Below are positions 60,194-64,000 of a DNA stretch of 64,000 nucleotides, piece after piece. Both the position numbers and the translations under genes were made by a program. The notes beneath the pieces are model-generated. The model had not been told where the DNA came from, made no database searches, and was given only the letters and a program-made list of their open reading frames with translations. The DNA is taken from assembly GCF_001423485.1 (NCBI RefSeq), contig NZ_LMOD01000006.1, forward strand, positions 1 through 64,000. The letters are read 5' to 3'. The stretch comes from Microbacterium sp. Leaf320 (GTDB lineage Bacteria > Actinomycetota > Actinomycetes > Actinomycetales > Microbacteriaceae). Position 1 is the first letter of the stretch. Each line of letters begins with the position of its first letter.

Positions 60194-60876
60194 GCGCGCG
60201 CTCCTTCGATCTCGCGCGCCTCGTCGACATCGAGCACGGGCCGCAGTGTGTAGCGGCTGTTCGCCCACGCCACGTAGAGGGCGGGCGCGCAGGTCAGGCC
60301 GATCGCGATCGCGGGCATCGTGGTGAACAGTCCGACCTGCACTCCGAGCACGGTGAGCGACAGCGCCGTGAGGTACCAGCGCCGCACGCACAGATACAGC
60401 GCCGCCTTGACGATGTCGCGCATCCGCGCGCCCGGCTCTTCGGCCAGCGCGACGAGAGCCACCAGGGCGGTCGCCACGGCGACCACGGTGAGCAGGGCGA
60501 GCACCGGGACGATCATGACCGAGGCGGGCGACGCGCTGACCGCGCGCACGTCGACGAGCAGCACCACGACGGATGCCGTCGCCGCCGCGCCGATCAGCAG
60601 GCCCTTGCGTGCCGTGGCCTTCCAGCCCCGCAGGAACGAGCGCACCACCTGGGGCTCGCCGCGGCCGAACTCGCGGAACGCCGTGAACGCGCCCGTCAGC
60701 GCCGGAGCGACCAGCGGAGCCGCGAGCGCCAGCAGCGGCCACGACAGCGCGGGATCGGTCGTGATCAGCAGCACGACGAGAGGTGACGCCGCGACGAGCA
60801 CGAGGAAGTTCACCATCAGGCCCAGGTAGACGACCCCGAGGATCGTGGCCCAGGCATCATGCGATATGCGCTTCAT
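60190..60876 (-). CDS. DUF624 (YesL-like) membrane protein
   Basis: A 228-residue protein with five hydrophobic helices, of the YesL/DUF624 family that is found with carbohydrate ABC transporter genes. LGLMVNFLVLVAASPLVVLL starts it, TGAFTAFREFGRGEPQVVRS FLRGWK is the characteristic loop, followed by helices at about 90-112, 118-140, 165-190. Role unknown; perhaps a partner of the permeases. It follows the permease gene after three bases and overlaps the dehydrogenase gene. Confidence 0.85.
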   Translation of the reverse strand: MKRISHDAWATILGVVYLGLMVNFLVLVAASPLVVLLITTDPALSWPLLALAAPLVAPALTGAFTAFREFGRGEPQVVRSFLRGWKATARKGLLIGAAATASVVVLLVDVRAVSASPASVMIVPVLALLTVVAVATALVALVALAEEPGARMRDIVKAALYLCVRRWYLTALSLTVLGVQVGLFTTMPAIAIGLTCAPALYVAWANSRYTLRPVLDVDEAREIEGARA

Positions 60877-60879
60877 CGG

Positions 60880-61785
60880 TCAGCCCTTCAGCCCGCTGGT
60901 GGCGATGCCCTCGACGAAGTACTTCTGCCCGAGCAGGAAGATGATCGCGATGGGCACGACCGAGATCGTGAGTCCGGCGAACAGCAGCGCGTAGTTCGTG
61001 TCGAAGAGGTTCGAGACGAAGCTCTTGAGTCCGAGCTGGATCGTCCACAGGTCGGGGTTCCGCAGATAGATCAGCGGCCCGAGGTAGTCGTTCCAGGTGT
61101 TCACGAACGTGAGCAGGGTGAGGCTCGCGATGGCCGGCACCGACAGCGGCAGCATGATGCGTCGCCAGATGCCGTACTCGCTGAGCCCGTCGAGACGCGC
61201 GGCCTCGCTGAGCTCTTCGGGGATCGTCTCGTAGTACTGCTTCATGAGGAACACCCCGAACGCACCGAACGCCTGGAGCAGGATGATCGCCCACAGCGTG
61301 TTCGACACCTTCAGATTCGACAGCAGGATGAACTGCGGGATCATGTACGACTGCCACGGCACAGCGATCGTGCCGATGTAGACGAGGAACAGGATGTCGC
61401 GGCCGGCGAACTTCATGCGCGCGAAGCCGTAGGCGGCGAACGATCCGGTCAGCACCTGCAGGAACGTCACGCTGACGGCCAGGAACAGGGTGTTGCGGAT
61501 CCAGACGAGCATGTTCGACTTCGTCCAGATGTCGATGTAGTTCTGCCACACGAACGTCTCGGGAACCCAGACGACGGGCACCGAGAACACCTCGTTGGCG
61601 TTCTTCAGCGAGCTCATGACCATCCAGAAGAACGGTGCGAGCAAGCCGACCGCCGCGATGATCAGGGCGATGTAGCCGAGGGTGCGACCGACCGTGAGCC
61701 TGGTGCGCACGCGGCCGGCGGGGGCGGGGGTGTTGAGCTTGCGCAGCGTTCCCCCCGTGACGAGGACCTGGGTCTCGGTCATCAT
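60880..61785 (-). CDS. Carbohydrate ABC transporter permease (MsmG/MalG type)
   Basis: A 301-residue inner-membrane permease with six helices. The EAA loop for coupling to the ATPase is ELSEAARLDGLSEYGIWRRI MLPLSVPA. Other family marks: PFFWMVMSSLKNANEV, MIPQFILLSNL, FGAFGVFLMKQYYETIPEEL, NDYLGPLIYL. ATG 61785 overlaps the previous gene's stop (ATGA). It pairs with the upstream permease to form the channel; the ATPase must be encoded elsewhere (often a shared MsmK-like protein). Confidence 0.93.
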   Translation of the reverse strand: MMTETQVLVTGGTLRKLNTPAPAGRVRTRLTVGRTLGYIALIIAAVGLLAPFFWMVMSSLKNANEVFSVPVVWVPETFVWQNYIDIWTKSNMLVWIRNTLFLAVSVTFLQVLTGSFAAYGFARMKFAGRDILFLVYIGTIAVPWQSYMIPQFILLSNLKVSNTLWAIILLQAFGAFGVFLMKQYYETIPEELSEAARLDGLSEYGIWRRIMLPLSVPAIASLTLLTFVNTWNDYLGPLIYLRNPDLWTIQLGLKSFVSNLFDTNYALLFAGLTISVVPIAIIFLLGQKYFVEGIATSGLKG

Positions 61786-62720
61786 GCGCTCCGCTTCTTG
61801 TTCCAGAGGAACTGGCCGATGGTCACGAGGATGCAGAGGAAGAACAGCGCCACGGCGGCGGCGGATGCGTAGCCGAACTGCGACTCCTCGAATCCCTTCT
61901 TGTAGATGAACTGCGACAGCACCAGGGTCGACTGGCCGGGGCCGCCGTCGGTCATGACGAGGATCAGGTCGAAGATCTTGAAGGAGTTGATGGTGAGCAT
62001 CACGGTGACGAAGAACATGGTGGGCCGCAGCGACGGGATCGTGACGTTCGTGAAGCGCTGCCACACGTTCGCGCCGTCGACGCGCGCGGCTTCGTGCAGC
62101 TCACGCGGCACCGTCTGCAGGCCCGCCAGGAAGAGGATCATGTAGTAGCCCATGTCGCGCCAGGTGCTGACGATCACGACGGCGGGCATCGCCCACTCCG
62201 ACGACGTGAGCCAGCCTGGAGGCTCGGAGATGCCGATCGCCCGGAGCACCTCGTTGATGGGGCCGTAGTCGGGGCTGAAGAGCAGGTTCCACACCACGGC
62301 GATCGCGACGATCGAGGTGATGTAGGGGAAGAACGCGGCCGTGCGGAAGAACGCGACGCCGCGGAGTTTGTTGTTGAGCAGCAGTGCGAGCCCGAGCGAG
62401 ACGACGATCGTCAGCGGGATGTGCATCACCGAGTAGTAGATGGTGTTCCAGAACGCGATGTGGAAGCTGCCGTCGCCCATCAGGCGCTGGAAGTTCGCGA
62501 ACCCCACCCAGTCGGCCTTGCCGAAGACGTTCCAGTTCGTGAACGCCATGTAGAAGAGGATCAGCACCGGGAGCAGGGTCAGGAACCCGAACCCGATGAA
62601 GTTCGGCAGGATGAAGCTCCAGCCGATCAGGGCATTGCGGCGACGCAGTGCCGAGCGTCTGCGGGGCAGCTTCGTCTGCGGCGGGGCCGCGTCGCGGCTC
62701 GGGGCCTCGGTGGTGGTCAT
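61782..62720 (-). CDS. Carbohydrate ABC transporter permease (MsmF/MalF type)
   Basis: A 312-residue permease with six helices: ALIGWSFILPNFIGFGFLTL, FYMAFTNWNVFGKADWVGFA NF, NTIYYSVMHIPLTIVVSLGL, FRTAAFFPYITSIVAIAVVW, coupling loop ELHEAARVDGANVWQRFTNV. It binds its partner and the ATPase. ATG 62720, 69 bases after the binding-protein gene. Confidence 0.93.
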   Translation of the reverse strand: MTTTEAPSRDAAPPQTKLPRRRSALRRRNALIGWSFILPNFIGFGFLTLLPVLILFYMAFTNWNVFGKADWVGFANFQRLMGDGSFHIAFWNTIYYSVMHIPLTIVVSLGLALLLNNKLRGVAFFRTAAFFPYITSIVAIAVVWNLLFSPDYGPINEVLRAIGISEPPGWLTSSEWAMPAVVIVSTWRDMGYYMILFLAGLQTVPRELHEAARVDGANVWQRFTNVTIPSLRPTMFFVTVMLTINSFKIFDLILVMTDGGPGQSTLVLSQFIYKKGFEESQFGYASAAAVALFFLCILVTIGQFLWNKKRSA

Positions 62721-62789
62721 GTCTCTCGTCTCCTGGATGCTGCGCGAGGGCGATGTCGGGGGCCGACCGGCGGCCGGCCCCCGAGTGGA

Positions 62790-64000
62790 TCAGCCGACCT
62801 CGTTCTTCACGCGGTCCTCGGCGGTCTTGATGGCGTCGTCCACTGACACAGAGCCCGACATGACTGCGGTGTGCAGGTCGGCGAGGATCCCCTGGATCGT
62901 CGCCGTCTTGCTCGACGTGGGGTTCTCGGGAAGAACCTCGTGCGTCGACCAGGCGAACTTGGACAGATCATCCGTCGGCGCACCCTCGACCGCGAAGTAG
63001 GACTCGACGACGGCGTCGTTCGTGAGCGCCGGAGTGATCCCGATCTCGGCGAGCGCCTGCGCGCCCTCCTCGGATGCGGCGAACTCGAGGAACTGCTTGG
63101 CGGCGTCGGCCTTGGCGGAGTCGATGTTCGCGTTGATGCCGAAGCCCGTCGGGTCGCCGAACGTCACCGGGGTGTTGTCGGTGCCCGTGGTCTTCTCGTC
63201 GAGCTGCGGTGCGGGAGCGATGCCCCACTCGAAGTCGTTCGCCTCGCCCGACGCCTGCTGCGCGATGAGGGTGGCGGTGTACCACGTGCCCATCAGCATC
63301 ATCGCGGCCTTCTGCGTGCCGAACTCGCCCTGGTAGGTGAGCTGGTTCGCGGTCGAAGTGTTGAAGTCGACCTGGTCGCCGGCATCCTGCAGCGCGAGCG
63401 TGTTGTCGTAGTAGTCCTTCATGTTGCTGAAGTCGCCGTCGAGCACGCTGGTGTCGGTCTGCGCGTTCGCGAAGCCCTGCACGGTCGACTGCCAGCGGTG
63501 CAGGTACGTGCCCTTGGAGGCGTCGGTGGTGAGCGCCTCCGCGGCATCCGCGTAGTCCTCCCACGTCCACGATCCGTCCGGCTCGGCGACGCCGGCCGCT
63601 GCGAACAGGGCCTTGTTGTAGAAGAGCACCCAGGAGTCCTGGCGGTACGGCACGGCGTAGGCGGCGCCGTCGACCTCGTAGGAGTCCGCACCGCTGATGC
63701 CGTCGGGCAGAGCCACGTCCGAGACGTCGAGCAGCTGGCCGCCCTCCTGGAAGGTCGTGACGTACTTGACCTCCTTCTGCGTGATGATGTCGGGGCCGGA
63801 CCCTGCGGCGAGGTCGGCGGTGACGAGGGTGTTGTACTCGGCCGCGTCGTATTCCTTGAGCTCGATCTTCACGTTCGGGTGGTCCTTGGTGAAGGCGTCG
63901 GCGAGCGTCTGGAACTCGGGGGTGGTGTCGATGCTCCAGCCCGACAGGGTGAGCGTGACGGGGGCGTCGGGGTCGGTGCTCTCTCCGGCGTCGCTACTGC
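62790..64000 (-). CDS. ABC transporter substrate-binding protein, partial
   Basis: Extracellular sugar-binding lipoprotein cut by the window end; the visible 403 codons lack the signal peptide. VTLTLSGWSIDTTPEFQTLA, TADLAAGSGPDIITQKEVKY, AVPYRQDSWVLFYNKALFAA, GSWTWEDYADAAEALTTD, KAAMMLMGTWYTATLIAQQA and the end SVSVDDAIKTAEDRVKNEV mark a family-1 (MalE-like) binding protein. It captures the transporter's sugar and delivers it to the two permeases encoded next. The ligand cannot be told from sequence. Confidence 0.92.
   Translation of the reverse strand, partial: SSDAGESTDPDAPVTLTLSGWSIDTTPEFQTLADAFTKDHPNVKIELKEYDAAEYNTLVTADLAAGSGPDIITQKEVKYVTTFQEGGQLLDVSDVALPDGISGADSYEVDGAAYAVPYRQDSWVLFYNKALFAAAGVAEPDGSWTWEDYADAAEALTTDASKGTYLHRWQSTVQGFANAQTDTSVLDGDFSNMKDYYDNTLALQDAGDQVDFNTSTANQLTYQGEFGTQKAAMMLMGTWYTATLIAQQASGEANDFEWGIAPAPQLDEKTTGTDNTPVTFGDPTGFGINANIDSAKADAAKQFLEFAASEEGAQALAEIGITPALTNDAVVESYFAVEGAPTDDLSKFAWSTHEVLPENPTSSKTATIQGILADLHTAVMSGSVSVDDAIKTAEDRVKNEVG

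Overview
The window looks like a chromosomal segment of a high-GC actinobacterium of the Microbacteriaceae, most likely Microbacterium or a close relative. The reasons are the very high third-position GC, GTG/TTG starts, actinobacterial ClpC, RadA and cydABDC genes, an intergenic 'CTCGCTCAACGACCGG' repeat family, and actinobacterial-style sugar-catabolic clusters. No species can be fixed from the sequence alone.

Bases 1-25,000 are an accessory region. It is visibly less GC-rich, loosely packed and rich in long non-coding stretches and gene relics. It holds: (i) two decayed genes back to back, a phytanoyl-CoA-dioxygenase-like relic (minus strand) and a glycoside hydrolase family 2 relic (plus strand), both cut at one junction near 1,650; (ii) a hypothetical protein and an orphan HicB-like antitoxin; (iii) two related ECF-type sigma factors, the second fused to a zinc-finger anti-sigma-like segment, membrane segments and a C-terminal domain; (iv) a large AAA/LuxR regulator and an LtrA-family membrane protein; (v) a frameshifted lipoprotein coupled to a membrane protein, a VOC/PhnB protein, a sortase-like membrane protein and a GntR regulator; (vi) a roadblock-GTPase-roadblock operon resembling a minimal conservon or MglA/MglB module; (vii) a helix-turn-helix protein of unknown function and a secreted L-type lectin with an LATTG cell-wall sorting signal. 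A GC-rich DGPF/ECF42-type sigma pair follows. The region ends at the 3' end of a tRNA-Ser(CGA) gene (25,006-25,093), a typical site for island integration.

Bases 25,200-52,600 are dense core genome: a 2OG-oxygenase-like protein, the cytochrome bd operon cydABDC with a nearby Cys-rich helix-turn-helix regulator, radA, an SseB-like gene, a candidate small RNA with C-rich loops, a DUF4232-like protein, an N-acetyltransferase, clpC, a DUF2975-like/XRE operon, a YbjQ protein, a dicarboxylate symporter, a CPA1 Na+/H+ antiporter, a MerR (HspR-like)/Hsp20 pair, an LLM flavin oxidoreductase, the molybdenum-cofactor genes moeA and mobA with a small DUF6457-like partner, pheA and pgm.

Bases 52,600-64,000 are a sugar or sugar-acid catabolic locus on the minus strand: ABC transporter (binding protein cut by the window end, two permeases), DUF624 protein, D-2-hydroxyacid dehydrogenase, Gfo/Idh/MocA oxidoreductase, DUF993 protein, two TIM-barrel isomerase/epimerases, a LacI regulator and glycerate kinase. 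Two LacI-type operators lie upstream of the Gfo/Idh gene. The likely scheme is import of a carbohydrate, oxidation and isomerisation by the TIM-barrel and Gfo/Idh enzymes, and entry into central metabolism partly through glycerate; the substrate cannot be named from sequence alone.
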